Source of the DNA: Pedobacter sp. PLR
GTDB lineage: Bacteria > Bacteroidota > Bacteroidia > Sphingobacteriales > Sphingobacteriaceae
Length of the DNA stretch: 64,000 bases
Reading direction: 5' to 3'
NCBI RefSeq assembly: GCF_026239675.1
Contig: NZ_JAPIVQ010000003.1
Span: 620,001 to 684,000, forward strand
Part shown: positions 8,869-17,869 of the stretch, piece by piece
Layout of the letters: every line of letters starts with the position of its first letter
Position numbering within the stretch: the stretch's first letter is position 1
Program-made: the position numbers and the translations under genes
The notes under the pieces: model-generated
Databases searched by the model: none
The model's input: only the letters and a program-made list of their open reading frames with translations
Told to the model about the DNA's origin: nothing

Positions 8869-11055
8869 CTATTTCAGAAACAATAATTCTCTGAATTTTG
8901 GAAGAGGCCATACGCTGTCATCAACGATTTGCTCCAGTTTATCTGTGTGATAACGGATCGTATCGAAGTATGATTTTACATTCTCATCGTAAGCGATTGC
9001 TTTATCACGGCTATCTTCAATAGCATTTGTTAATTTACGTTCTTCCAACATCTTGTCGATGTTTACTTTCAGACCGCTTAAATGCTCAGAAACTTTGTTG
9101 ATAATGTTAATCGGAGTTTCTAATGCTTCGCCTGATAAACCAAGATCTTTAAGACCCCTGGCGTTTTCAATTAATACATTCTGGTAAGTGATGGTTGCCG
9201 GAATGATGATACTGTTTACCATTTCGCCCATTACCCTTGCTTCGATCTGAAGTTTCTTGAAATAGCTTTCTAACAGAATCTCATGACGAGCATGTAATTC
9301 ACGTTTGCTGAAGATATTTGTGTTAGCGAAAAGTTCAGTAGTCTTATCAGTTACATAAGCATCAAGTGCTTTAGGTGTAGTTTTGATGTTTGATAAACCA
9401 CGTTTCGCAGCTTCCTCTTCCCACTCCTGACTGTAACCATTTCCTTCAAAACGGATGTCTTTTGATTCTTTAAGGTATCTTTTGATGATGGTTAATAAAG
9501 CCACATCTTTTTTCTCTCCTTTTTTGATCAGCTTGTCAACCTCAACTTTGAACTTATTCAATTGATCTGCAACGATTGCGTTTAATACAGTCATTGGTGC
9601 AGAAGAGTTTTCAGAAGAACCTACTGCTCTTAACTCAAATTTATTACCTGTGAAGGCGAAAGGAGAAGTACGGTTACGGTCGGTAGTATCAAAAGAGATC
9701 TGTGGGATCTTAGGAATACCTAACCATAATGAGTCTTCGCTTTTTACTTTTTTAATGATGCTTCTTGAAGATTCGATTTCATCTAACACATCGTTCAATT
9801 GAGAACCAAGGAAGATCGAAATGATCGCCGGTGGAGCTTCGTTAGCACCCAGGCGGTGATCATTGCTCACTGAAGCAATACTTGCTCTTAAAAGGTCTGC
9901 GTGTTCGTGTACCGCTTTGATTGTGTTCACGAAGAACGTTAAGAACATTAAGTTATTTTTAGGCGTTTTTCCCGGTGATAATAAGTTCTTACCAGTATCG
10001 GTGATTAACGACCAGTTGTTGTGTTTACCTGAACCATTGATACCTGCATATGGTTTCTCATGTAATAACACTTTGAAGTCATGTTTTACGGCAACTTTTT
10101 CCATTAAGTCCATCAACAATTGGTTGTGGTCAATGGCAAGGTTGATTTCTTCATAAATCGGAGCACACTCAAATTGAGAAGGTGCAACCTCATTGTGACG
10201 GGTTTTCAAAGGAATACCTAATTTCAAGGCTTCGTTTTCAAAATCAACCATATAAGTGAACACACGCTCAGGAATAGATCCGAAATAATGATCTTCTAAT
10301 TGTTGTCCTTTTGCAGAGATATGTCCAAATAAGGCACGGCCTGTTAAAGCTAAATCCGGACGGGCATTGTATAACGCACGGTCAACAAGGAAATATTCCT
10401 GCTCAATACCTAAAGAAGCGGTTACTTTAGTGATTCCTTTGTCAAAATACTGACAAACATCAACTGCAGCTTTATCTAAAGCAGATAATGCTTTTAAAAG
10501 AGGGGCTTTATAATCAAGGGCTTCGCCTGTGTAAGCAATAAATACAGTAGGAACACAAAGGGTTTTACCTGCTTTGCTTTCCATAATGAATGCTGGAGAA
10601 GAAGGATCCCATGCTGTATATCCACGCGCTTCGAAAGTGTTGCGGATACCACCATTAGGGAAACTTGATGCATCTGGTTCTTGTTGAATCAATGCACTTC
10701 CTGCAAACACTTCAATTGCGCCATCTTTACTTGGTTCAAAGAAAGCATCATGTTTTTCAGCAGTAGAACCGGTTAATGGTTGAAACCAATGCGTATAGTG
10801 TGTTGCACCTTTAGACATTGCCCATGTTTTCATTGCTGTAGCGATGTGGTTAGCATCTTCATGATTGATCAGCTCACCCTGGTCAATTGATGAACTTAAT
10901 TTTTCAAATACTTCTTTTGATAAGAAATCTTTCATTTTTTTCTTATCAAAAACATTTATCCCGAAAAACTCAGAAATCTTAGTCGAAGGCGACTTTACTT
11001 CTGGTGAAATTCTTGATTGTGCCTCTTTTAATGCAGTTGTCCTTAAGCTTTTCAT
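8869..11055 (-). CDS. glnN: glutamine synthetase type III
   Basis: The enzyme makes glutamine from glutamate, ammonia and ATP in the cytoplasm. At 728 residues it has the length of the large type III enzymes, against about 470 for type I. Type III features seen are GSTAEKHDAFFEPSKDG near the N-terminus, GINGSGKHNNWS in the catalytic core, NEAPPAIISIFLGSQL, and NRTSPFAFTGNKFELRAVGS near the nucleotide site. A -7-like TATTTTTG lies on the minus strand at 11076-11083, with no convincing -33. It stands alone with its own terminator, so it is probably regulated by its own promoter. Confidence 0.96.
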   Translation of the reverse strand: MKSLRTTALKEAQSRISPEVKSPSTKISEFFGINVFDKKKMKDFLSKEVFEKLSSSIDQGELINHEDANHIATAMKTWAMSKGATHYTHWFQPLTGSTAEKHDAFFEPSKDGAIEVFAGSALIQQEPDASSFPNGGIRNTFEARGYTAWDPSSPAFIMESKAGKTLCVPTVFIAYTGEALDYKAPLLKALSALDKAAVDVCQYFDKGITKVTASLGIEQEYFLVDRALYNARPDLALTGRALFGHISAKGQQLEDHYFGSIPERVFTYMVDFENEALKLGIPLKTRHNEVAPSQFECAPIYEEINLAIDHNQLLMDLMEKVAVKHDFKVLLHEKPYAGINGSGKHNNWSLITDTGKNLLSPGKTPKNNLMFLTFFVNTIKAVHEHADLLRASIASVSNDHRLGANEAPPAIISIFLGSQLNDVLDEIESSRSIIKKVKSEDSLWLGIPKIPQISFDTTDRNRTSPFAFTGNKFELRAVGSSENSSAPMTVLNAIVADQLNKFKVEVDKLIKKGEKKDVALLTIIKRYLKESKDIRFEGNGYSQEWEEEAAKRGLSNIKTTPKALDAYVTDKTTELFANTNIFSKRELHARHEILLESYFKKLQIEARVMGEMVNSIIIPATITYQNVLIENARGLKDLGLSGEALETPINIINKVSEHLSGLKVNIDKMLEERKLTNAIEDSRDKAIAYDENVKSYFDTIRYHTDKLEQIVDDSVWPLPKFRELLFLK

Positions 11056-11316
11056 TTATTTGTTTAAAATTTGGTCAAAAATATAATTTTTGTTTGGTAT
11101 TTCTCTTGATTTGTTTGTAAAAATACGAATGTCGTTAAATAATCAAAGAAATATTTCTCGTTTTTTGGTGTTTTCTGGAAAACAGGTCTTAAAAAGGCTT
11201 TGTTGCACTTTCTGTTTGGTTCTTTTCTGGTTTTTCATCTAAACGATTAAAAACAGCGACTAATTATGGAATATAGGTAAAATTTCCATCATCACCTTGA
11301 ATAAACCCTTCGAATT

Positions 11317-12135
11317 ATGCTAAACTCCTCTTCAAACCTGTACAAGTCCGAGTGGCTCGACCTTGTATTTAAAAACAGAAACCAAAATTATGGCGCATTT
11401 GTATTGAGGGCTGAATCTTCCAAAATCCTCCTGCGCTCCCTGATGATTGCAACTCCGCTGTTCGTGATCCCGTTTTTATTAACGATGATCAACTCTCAGC
11501 CAGATGTAGCCACAAGAAAAGATGTGGTTGTGGAACTTCGTCCGCCAGTAGAAAATCTGCCGCCTAAAAAACAGCAAGAATTGCCAAAGGTGGAGCCGGT
11601 AAAGGAAAAGTTAAAAATGTATAAGGCTGTTTCAAGTCCGGTTGTAGTTCAGGATCCGGTATCAGAACCACCTACATTGAAAGAAATGGAACATGCAGTT
11701 GCTGGTCCGGTCACACAAGCGGGGTTAGAAACCGATTTGCAGCGCTTAGCACAGACCGGTAAAGGCGGGGGAGGTACAACAGGACCTGGTGGTCCTGCGG
11801 AAATCGACAATCAGATTTACAACGCAGCAGGGGTGGAAGTTTATCCGGAATTTGAAGGGGGGATGAAAGCCTGGGCAAAATTCCTGCAAAGAAATCTTCG
11901 CTATCCTGATTTAGCTCAGGAGAACGGTGTGCAGGGAAGGGTACTGGTGAGTTTTGTCATTGAAAGGGATGGATCAATCTCAGATGTGAAACTGATCAAT
12001 GGCATTGGCTCTGGTTGTGATGAAGAAGCGTTAAGAGTCATTCGTAAATCTCCAAGATGGAAACCAGGCAGACAGAATGCAGAGACCGTAAGGGTGAGGT
12101 ATACCATCCCTCTGGCTTTTGCGTTAGCTCAATAG
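11317..12135 (+). CDS. TonB-family energy transducer
   Basis: The 272-residue protein has a short cytoplasmic N-terminus, one membrane helix (about 40-58), and a Pro/Lys/Glu-rich periplasmic spacer starting PPVENLPPKKQQELPK. A Gly-rich stretch and a C-terminal TonB domain (about 182-270, with VQGRVLVSFVIERDGSISDV and SPRWKPG) follow. It would transmit proton-motive force from ExbBD to outer-membrane receptors. It faces a TonB-dependent receptor/PepSY pair across a shared terminator and may serve that receptor. No exbB or exbD is in the window. Confidence 0.9.
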   Translation: MLNSSSNLYKSEWLDLVFKNRNQNYGAFVLRAESSKILLRSLMIATPLFVIPFLLTMINSQPDVATRKDVVVELRPPVENLPPKKQQELPKVEPVKEKLKMYKAVSSPVVVQDPVSEPPTLKEMEHAVAGPVTQAGLETDLQRLAQTGKGGGGTTGPGGPAEIDNQIYNAAGVEVYPEFEGGMKAWAKFLQRNLRYPDLAQENGVQGRVLVSFVIERDGSISDVKLINGIGSGCDEEALRVIRKSPRWKPGRQNAETVRVRYTIPLAFALAQ

Positions 12136-12180
12136 TAAGCTCAATACTATATGTATATATACATACTATGATAAATAATA

Positions 12181-12210
12181 AAAGGGAGGCTGTTTAACAG
12201 ACCTCCCTTT
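12181..12210. terminator. bidirectional terminator between tonB-like and PepSY genes
   Basis: AAAGGGAGG pairs with CCTCCCTTT, and an inner CTGTT pairs with AACAG. The stem contains the TAA stop codon of the minus-strand PepSY gene. A on one side and T on the other allow function in both directions. Confidence 0.8.
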
Positions 12211-13360
12211 TAGGTAAAGTATCATTAATCCTGCCTTGTAATTTGGATAATACCAGGCGTCTTTTAGGAGACTTTTTCTTTTTTTTTCCTTTTTTCAGCC
12301 AAATGATAAAACCGGTAATCGGCAGGCTGGCAGAAATTAAGCTGGCTATTGTGGCTACAATTTTACCGAACAAGCCAAAAAACTGTCCGGTATGCACGTC
12401 GTAAATACTTGCTTCTATAGTGTCAGCGGGATTAAAATCTTTATAAAGTTTAGAGCGGATGAGCTGCCCGTTCTCTGAGTTATAAAAGAAAGTATTTCGT
12501 TTTCGGGCCCATTCTGTAGGGTAGTTTAAACGGAGTCTGATGCTTCCATCTTTACGAATTGATAAAGTCGTGAGACTGGCGCCGGGAAATTGAACCATTG
12601 CTTTCTGATACATGTGCTCATATCGTTCCGGAATTGAGCTTGCCGTATCGGCCTGTATGGTTGGTGCTGCTTTCTTGCCTTCAGTTAATTTTGATCCGCT
12701 AAAAAAACTAACGGCAGTTTTAACCTCCTTAAAGCCAAAATACAGGCCTGATAAAGAGATGACCAACAAAATACCTGAGGCATAAAAGCCCAATACATTA
12801 TGTAGATCATAATTAATACGCTTGATGGAACCCTTCCATTTAATGGTGAATGCCTGTTTCAGTAACCTCATCTGTGCGGGAAACCATAAAACTAAACCGG
12901 TAATCAGCATCAGTACAAAAATAACTACCGACCAGCGGATGATAAATTTGCCCTGATCTCCCAGGAGGAGAGAAGTATGGATTTCCTCCACGGTATGTAA
13001 AAAATCCAGTTCAGACTTTTTTACCAGCTGGCCATTGTAAGGATTCAGATAATAAACCAGGTGTTCTTTGGTGTTAATAGCTACTGTGGCATTCGGTTCG
13101 GTATGACGAATCGTGATACTGGTGATCTTTTGATCCGGAGCCATCTTCTCAAATCCTTTCAATAACAGGCCTAAACTGGCCTGTGGTTCTTGCCGGGCTG
13201 GAACAAAAGCGTAATCCTTATCCAGGTATTCCCGAATCTCTTTTTCGAAAACATAGATACAACCTGTCAGGCTAATGATCACTACAATAATACCTGTTAA
13301 AAGGCCCAGCCATAAATGGCTGAACCTCATTACCTGCATAAATTTCTTAGTGATTTTCAT
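12194..13360 (-). CDS. PepSY-associated membrane protein
   Basis: The 388-residue inner-membrane protein has helices near residues 14-35, 143-163, 190-212 and 335-358. Periplasmic PepSY-like segments separate them (for example TITIRHTEPNATVAI and YYLNPYNGQLVKKSELDFLHTVEE is in the first loop). The tail is Lys-rich (KKGKKKKKSPKRR). Such PiuB-like proteins accompany siderophore receptors and may take part in reductive iron release; the reaction is unproven. Its ATG overlaps the receptor stop codon by one base (TAATG), so the two are almost certainly co-translated. Confidence 0.85.
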   Translation of the reverse strand: MKITKKFMQVMRFSHLWLGLLTGIIVVIISLTGCIYVFEKEIREYLDKDYAFVPARQEPQASLGLLLKGFEKMAPDQKITSITIRHTEPNATVAINTKEHLVYYLNPYNGQLVKKSELDFLHTVEEIHTSLLLGDQGKFIIRWSVVIFVLMLITGLVLWFPAQMRLLKQAFTIKWKGSIKRINYDLHNVLGFYASGILLVISLSGLYFGFKEVKTAVSFFSGSKLTEGKKAAPTIQADTASSIPERYEHMYQKAMVQFPGASLTTLSIRKDGSIRLRLNYPTEWARKRNTFFYNSENGQLIRSKLYKDFNPADTIEASIYDVHTGQFFGLFGKIVATIASLISASLPITGFIIWLKKGKKKKKSPKRRLVLSKLQGRINDTLPKREVC

Positions 13361-15714
13361 TAGTACGTATAAGTTGCTGCAAGATTAAACCTACGACCGT
13401 TTCCTCTGGCATAAACGGTATTGTTTCCGTAGAATTGAGAAATACTTGGATAATAGGTTTTGTTCAATAAGTTTTCAAGGCCCAGGCTAAGTTTTAAAGA
13501 TTTTGAGGCCTGATACGCAGTAGCGAGGTTAATCAGGCTGTAAGCTTTTACAGGGCCTTCTCCGATAGAATATCTATTGGTGGTGGGATTGGTTTTAAAG
13601 CGATCTCTACTTCCAATATTCATCCAGTTCAGGTCTACCATTAGATTTTTAACACCAGTATACCTCAGGTAAACGGTTGCTTTTGAAGGTGGGATACGGG
13701 TAGTGTTCAGGTAAACATCGTTTTCGCCATCAAACTTGCCATCATCATCGATATCGCCTTTTCCTTCTACATAAGCATAATTACCACCTATTAATAATTT
13801 ATCCATCAAAGGGTAATCTGCCTGGATTTCAAAGCCAGAAACTCTTTCCGGGATTCGTTGTGAAATATAAACGCCGTCAACCTCTAATAGATTTGCACCA
13901 AGTTTAGAAGTACTGATATAATAGGCGGCGCTAAAATTTAAATCGCCTATTCTGCTGCTAAAACCAGCCTCATAATTATTTACAATAATCGGTTTGGTTT
14001 GCAGTTGAGATAAGGTGTTGCTTTTAGCAGAACGCAATACTCTACCTAACTCAAACACAGAAAAAGATTGTGCGTAACTGATGAAAGGATTGAAGAGCTT
14101 ATGGGCTGAATATCTTGCACCCAGATTAAACACGAGTGCATTATAGTTTAGGTTTCCTCCTTTAACGGCAATACTTCCGGCATTATTTGCTCCGGTGGCA
14201 ATGGTGTTAAAATCATCTACGTCAATGTTGATATTCTCTACCCTTAGTCCACCTTTAATGGTTAAGTCGTTAAATAGATTAGTGGTCGCCTGTAAGTAAG
14301 GCGCGAAGTTCACCATGTTCATTTTTGGTACCCAAACTCTACCGTCAACCAGGTCTTGTGAAGTCTTGTCATTCATCAAATCCACACCGTAATTAAGCTG
14401 TGCGTATACATTTTTAGAAATAGAAAACGGCGTATTTAAATTCACTCTTGCACCCATTTTTGTAGATTTAATGGCAGATTGGCCACCTTCATAAAAAGAA
14501 GCTACATTGGAATAGATGGTGTAAAAATCCTGTAAATACACATTGGCCTGGAAATCTGTCTGACCAAATAGTTGTTGTTGGGTATATTGAAGATTTGCAT
14601 TGTGATTGTAGCGTGTACCCTCTTCTGCACCTGTTCTTTCACCTTTAACTCCAATTGCAGGCTCTTGTCCATAGATTCCGCTTTTTAAGACATAATCAGA
14701 ATGTTGTCTGGAACTGAAATAATTGTACATTAATTCCAGTCTTTGTTTTGAGGAGAAGTCGTAGCCAACTTTAGCATAGGCATTGTAGGTTTTTGTTTCA
14801 CCTAAGCCGTAATCCGGAGAAATCACCTCGCCTTTAGCATCTTTGAAGACGCCGGTTTTTTCGTAGGAACCACTTGCGATGTAATCAATTTTTCCGCTTT
14901 TTCCATATAATTGTTGTACCACGCGGTAGCCAAGTGTACTGTCTCCTTTGGTATTTCCGGTTAAGCCCATTTGAGTATAACCGCCGAAAACTTTATCTGC
15001 TGGTGCTCTTTTAGTGATATAATTAATTAAACCACCCTCTGCGCCATTTCCATAGATAGCGGTTGCGCCTTTAATGACTTCAACTCTTTCGATTACCGAA
15101 GGGTCTACACTACGGATATCACGTCCACCTGCTCTAAGCGGTGTAGATTGTGGGATGCCGTCAATTAAGACCAATACAGTTCTTCCACGTAGTGTCTGAC
15201 CTGAATTTCCGGTTTGATTGGTGGCAGCGCCTAATCCGGGAACACTATAGGCTAGTATATTCGCTAAATTCGGACTGATAATAGATAGGGCGTTGATTTC
15301 TTTTGCAGTCAGCACGGTGACCGATGAAGGTGTTTGCGCCAGTGATTCTGCTTTTCTGCTGGCAGAAACGATCACTTCTTTTAAATCTGAATGTTTCTCT
15401 TTTAATATGAAATCCATCTTTAAAGTATCATTTTCATTCACAGTGAACAGCGTTTCATTAGTTTCAAATCCCGTCATAGAGATGCGAAGCTGATACGTTC
15501 CTGAAGGAATGCCTTTCAATTGAAATTCACCGTTTTTATCTGAAGTTGTTTTTTTATTGAGTTTTTTGAGCTGTACCGTAGCAAAGCTGATCTTTTGATG
15601 GAGGGTATCTGTTATTTTTCCAATCACTACACTCTGGTGATTCTGAGCATTGGTAAGTAAAGGGAATAGGAGGAGAAGCATTATAGATAAAAGTGGTGAA
15701 ATTCTGACCTTCAT
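13360..15714 (-). CDS. TonB-dependent siderophore-type receptor
   Basis: The protein has 784 residues. A signal peptide (about 1-23) is followed by a carboxypeptidase-regulatory-like domain (about 28-105). The plug (about 120-230) contains SVTVLTAKEINALS and VLVLIDGIPQSTPLRAGGRD. A 22-strand type barrel ends in the aromatic-rich FNLAATYTY. It would import an iron chelate or a similar ligand across the outer membrane. Iron is inferred from the receptor group and from the coupled PepSY protein downstream. No clear Fur box was recognised upstream. Confidence 0.9.
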   Translation of the reverse strand: MKVRISPLLSIMLLLLFPLLTNAQNHQSVVIGKITDTLHQKISFATVQLKKLNKKTTSDKNGEFQLKGIPSGTYQLRISMTGFETNETLFTVNENDTLKMDFILKEKHSDLKEVIVSASRKAESLAQTPSSVTVLTAKEINALSIISPNLANILAYSVPGLGAATNQTGNSGQTLRGRTVLVLIDGIPQSTPLRAGGRDIRSVDPSVIERVEVIKGATAIYGNGAEGGLINYITKRAPADKVFGGYTQMGLTGNTKGDSTLGYRVVQQLYGKSGKIDYIASGSYEKTGVFKDAKGEVISPDYGLGETKTYNAYAKVGYDFSSKQRLELMYNYFSSRQHSDYVLKSGIYGQEPAIGVKGERTGAEEGTRYNHNANLQYTQQQLFGQTDFQANVYLQDFYTIYSNVASFYEGGQSAIKSTKMGARVNLNTPFSISKNVYAQLNYGVDLMNDKTSQDLVDGRVWVPKMNMVNFAPYLQATTNLFNDLTIKGGLRVENINIDVDDFNTIATGANNAGSIAVKGGNLNYNALVFNLGARYSAHKLFNPFISYAQSFSVFELGRVLRSAKSNTLSQLQTKPIIVNNYEAGFSSRIGDLNFSAAYYISTSKLGANLLEVDGVYISQRIPERVSGFEIQADYPLMDKLLIGGNYAYVEGKGDIDDDGKFDGENDVYLNTTRIPPSKATVYLRYTGVKNLMVDLNWMNIGSRDRFKTNPTTNRYSIGEGPVKAYSLINLATAYQASKSLKLSLGLENLLNKTYYPSISQFYGNNTVYARGNGRRFNLAATYTY

Positions 15715-16046
15715 TTGTTTCTGATTTTTGGCGAATATACAGTTATTTAGACTAATTACAGATAGAAGGCGATAAAAGTATTCATTTTGGTCATCCCAAT
15801 GAGCAACAGGTGAATGCGCTTTTAAGGCTTAATACATACTATAGTATCGTTTTCTCTGGTCGGATGCTTTTATATGGTAGAAAAAAACATTTGTAGCGGT
15901 AAAATTATATACAGTAATGCTAAACTAATGTTTAGTCTTGCTACATTAGGTTAATGAAAGGCATCAGCCGTTATTGATTACCATAGGGTGATGTTTCCCT
16001 CAGACCATGCCGCGATAATGACATTATTTCAGTTAAAAAAATAGAT
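15715..16046. other. 332-bp divergent intergenic region
   Basis: It lies between the receptor and a phosphoesterase gene, which are divergent. A small inverted repeat, CTAAAC-TAAT-GTTTAG (15920-15935), is the only structure noted. No promoter matching the TAnnTTTG form with a good -33 was found on either strand. Confidence 0.45.
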
Positions 16047-17015
16047 ATGGATAGAAAAGAATTTCTCACAAAATCCGGATTAGCAGGAGGTACTTTACTT
16101 TTTGCGAAGTTCCCTGAACTAAATCCAATCCCCAAAAAGGTCAGATTTGGAATGATCACAGATTTGCACCATGATATTATGCATGATGGCATAGATAGAT
16201 TGTCTGCTTTTATCAAAGAGATGAATGAAGAAAGGCCTGATTTTATCATTCAAGGCGGTGATTTTTGCTTTCCAAAAAAAGGAAACCTTCCACTAATGGA
16301 TGTTTGGAATAATTTTAAAGGACCGAAGTATCATGTCATCGGGAATCACGATACTGATGGAGGATATACACGAGAACAAGTGGTTGATTTTTGGAGTGCA
16401 AAAGGGAAATATTATTCATTTGATGTTAATGGGTTTCATTTTGTGGTACTGGATGGAAACGAAAATAATGTGAGTGAGTATCGGCCAAAAGGTTATGCAC
16501 GTTATATTTCTCCGGTACAATTGGACTGGTTGAAAAAGGATCTGAATGATACCGCCTTACCAACGGTTGTTTTTTGTCATCAGGGATTGGACAATGATTC
16601 AGGTGGATTAGAAAATGGGACTCTACTGAGATACACGCTGGAGCAGGCAAATAAAAAGGCAGGTCAGCAGAAGGTAGTTATGGTGATCAGTGGTCACCAC
16701 CATCAGGATTATTACAATTTTATCAACCAGATCCATTATGTGCAGATCAACAGTGCTTCGTATCAATGGCTAGGCGATGATTATAAGGAAAGCAGGTATT
16801 CGGAAGAGGTGGATAAATCACATCCGAATATTAAATACACGGTTCCTTATAAAGATCCGATATGGGCAATGATTGAAATTGAAGGGAAGGGTAAGATTAC
16901 GATTAAAGGTAAGAAAACGGTTTTTGTAGGATCGTCACCGGAAAAGCTGGGGGTTAAGATGGATGATTATATCTATCCGATTGTGCCATATATTTCAGAT
17001 AGGAAGTTGGGTTAA
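16047..17015 (+). CDS. calcineurin-like metallophosphoesterase, probably exported
   Basis: The 322-residue protein begins MDRKEFLTKSGLAGGTLLF, which resembles a Tat leader but has a single Arg before Lys. Export is therefore possible but unproven. The domain shows the family motifs MITDLHHD, GGDFCFPK, VIGNHDTDGG and VISGHHHQDYY, which together bind two metals. It is expected to hydrolyse a phosphodiester or phosphomonoester; the substrate is unknown. It differs in sequence from the other two phosphoesterases in this window (1.0 kb and 18.9 kb). It is followed by the terminator of the minus-strand tRNA-His gene. Confidence 0.82.
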   Translation: MDRKEFLTKSGLAGGTLLFAKFPELNPIPKKVRFGMITDLHHDIMHDGIDRLSAFIKEMNEERPDFIIQGGDFCFPKKGNLPLMDVWNNFKGPKYHVIGNHDTDGGYTREQVVDFWSAKGKYYSFDVNGFHFVVLDGNENNVSEYRPKGYARYISPVQLDWLKKDLNDTALPTVVFCHQGLDNDSGGLENGTLLRYTLEQANKKAGQQKVVMVISGHHHQDYYNFINQIHYVQINSASYQWLGDDYKESRYSEEVDKSHPNIKYTVPYKDPIWAMIEIEGKGKITIKGKKTVFVGSSPEKLGVKMDDYIYPIVPYISDRKLG

Positions 17016-17082
17016 AAGAAAACGACACTGATCGGAAATTCGTTTTTTGGTAGCTGCGTGTTGAATGAAAAAAATCTCAGAC

Positions 17083-17110
17083 AAAAAAAAAGCAGTCTTT
17101 TCAGACTGCT
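17083..17110 (-). terminator. terminator of tRNA-His copy 1
   Basis: AGCAGTC and GACTGCT form a 7-bp stem with a 6-nt loop, followed on the minus strand by nine T. The same hairpin occurs after tRNA-His copy 2 and again alone at about 25850. Confidence 0.9.
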
Positions 17111-17118
17111 TTCAAAAC

Positions 17119-17196
17119 TGGGGTGGAATATGGGGCTCGAACCCACGACCCTCGGTACCACAAACCGATGCTCTAACCAACTGAGCTAAAACCACC
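17119..17196 (-). tRNA. tRNA-His (anticodon GTG), copy 1
   Basis: The cloverleaf is complete, with an extra 5' G (the G-1 of histidine tRNA), D arm GCTC/GAGC, anticodon stem TCGGT/ACCGA with loop TTGTGGT (GTG), T arm GTGGG/CCCAT and encoded CCA. The acceptor stem has two apparent U-U mismatches (5:68 and 6:67). The sequence is identical to copy 2. Confidence 0.95.
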
Positions 17197-17213
17197 ATGT
17201 TTTTTCAACGTCA

Positions 17214-17244
17214 CAAAAGTACGATTAATATTATTTAATGCAAA
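17214..17244 (-). promoter_or_regulatory. promoter of tRNA-His copy 1
   Basis: On the minus strand TTTG, 19 nt, then TACTTTTG matches the Bacteroidota housekeeping promoter exactly. The tRNA begins 17 bases later. Confidence 0.85.
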
Positions 17245-17334
17245 TATTTTTGAGGTTTAACCTCGTCTTTTCTTTTAACCGATTCAATTTCAGCATATTT
17301 AATTTTCATAATAATATTTATTATCCTTCATGAA

Positions 17335-17364
17335 TTGCAATTAAAGCTTAAAAACATAGATTTG
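17335..17364 (+). promoter_or_regulatory. rnhA promoter
   Basis: TTG, 19 nt, then TAGATTTG. The -7 element ends only seven bases before the rnhA ATG, so the mRNA should have almost no leader. Confidence 0.8.
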
Positions 17365-17371
17365 TCCGCAT

Positions 17372-17845
17372 ATGATTGAGATTTTTACAGACGGCGCAGC
17401 AAGTGGAAACCCGGGGCCAGGTGGTTATGGGGTCATTTTGCGTTCAGGAAAGCATTATAAAGAATTGAGTGGTGGCTTTCGCATGACGACCAACAACCGG
17501 ATGGAATTGCTGGCAGTGATTGAAGGTCTAAAGGCGATCAAAAGTCCGGGGCAACAGGTAACTGTCGTTTCCGATTCTAAATATGTGGTAGATTCTGTAG
17601 AAAAGAAATGGGTGTTCGGTTGGGTGAAGATCGGTTTTAAAGGCAAAAAGAATAAGGACCTATGGATTCGTTTCCTGGATGTCTATAAACTGCATGATGT
17701 GAAATTCGTATGGATCAAAGGTCACAACGCCCATCCTGAGAATGAGCGTTGTGATGAATTGGCCGTGGCAGCGGGTAAGAATAAAGCTGCACTGGCGATA
17801 GATGTTGAGTTTGAAAAAGAGCGGAATAAAGCAACCTTACTATAA
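17372..17845 (+). CDS. rnhA: ribonuclease HI
   Basis: This cytoplasmic enzyme cuts the RNA strand of RNA-DNA hybrids, for example R-loops and primers. The 157-residue protein has the catalytic DEDD set at Asp7 (TDGAASGNPGPGG), Glu45 (NNRMEL), Asp68 (VSDSKYV) and Asp128 (ERCDELA), plus the His region GHN around 117-119. The length is normal for the family. The start is fixed by the conserved MIEIFTDGA opening. The strong promoter directly abutting the ATG suggests a leaderless or nearly leaderless transcript. It converges with fbp. Confidence 0.96.
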   Translation: MIEIFTDGAASGNPGPGGYGVILRSGKHYKELSGGFRMTTNNRMELLAVIEGLKAIKSPGQQVTVVSDSKYVVDSVEKKWVFGWVKIGFKGKKNKDLWIRFLDVYKLHDVKFVWIKGHNAHPENERCDELAVAAGKNKAALAIDVEFEKERNKATLL

Positions 17846-17869
17846 GCCGGTGTTGCTGTAGCGTTCTTT

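Larger units (their letters stand above)
17083..17221 (-). repeat. inverted repeat arm A (tRNA-His unit: -7 element to terminator)
   Basis: About 139 bp, from the -7 element through the tRNA to the T run, match the plus-strand copy at 20362-20501 with only a few substitutions and one 1-base indel. The two arms point away from each other's genes and enclose about 3.1 kb. Confidence 0.93.

Noticed and set aside
15715..15800. Fur box upstream of the siderophore-type receptor
   Set aside because: No match to a GATAATGATTATC-type palindrome was found. A partial TTAGTCTAAATAA stretch is too weak to call.
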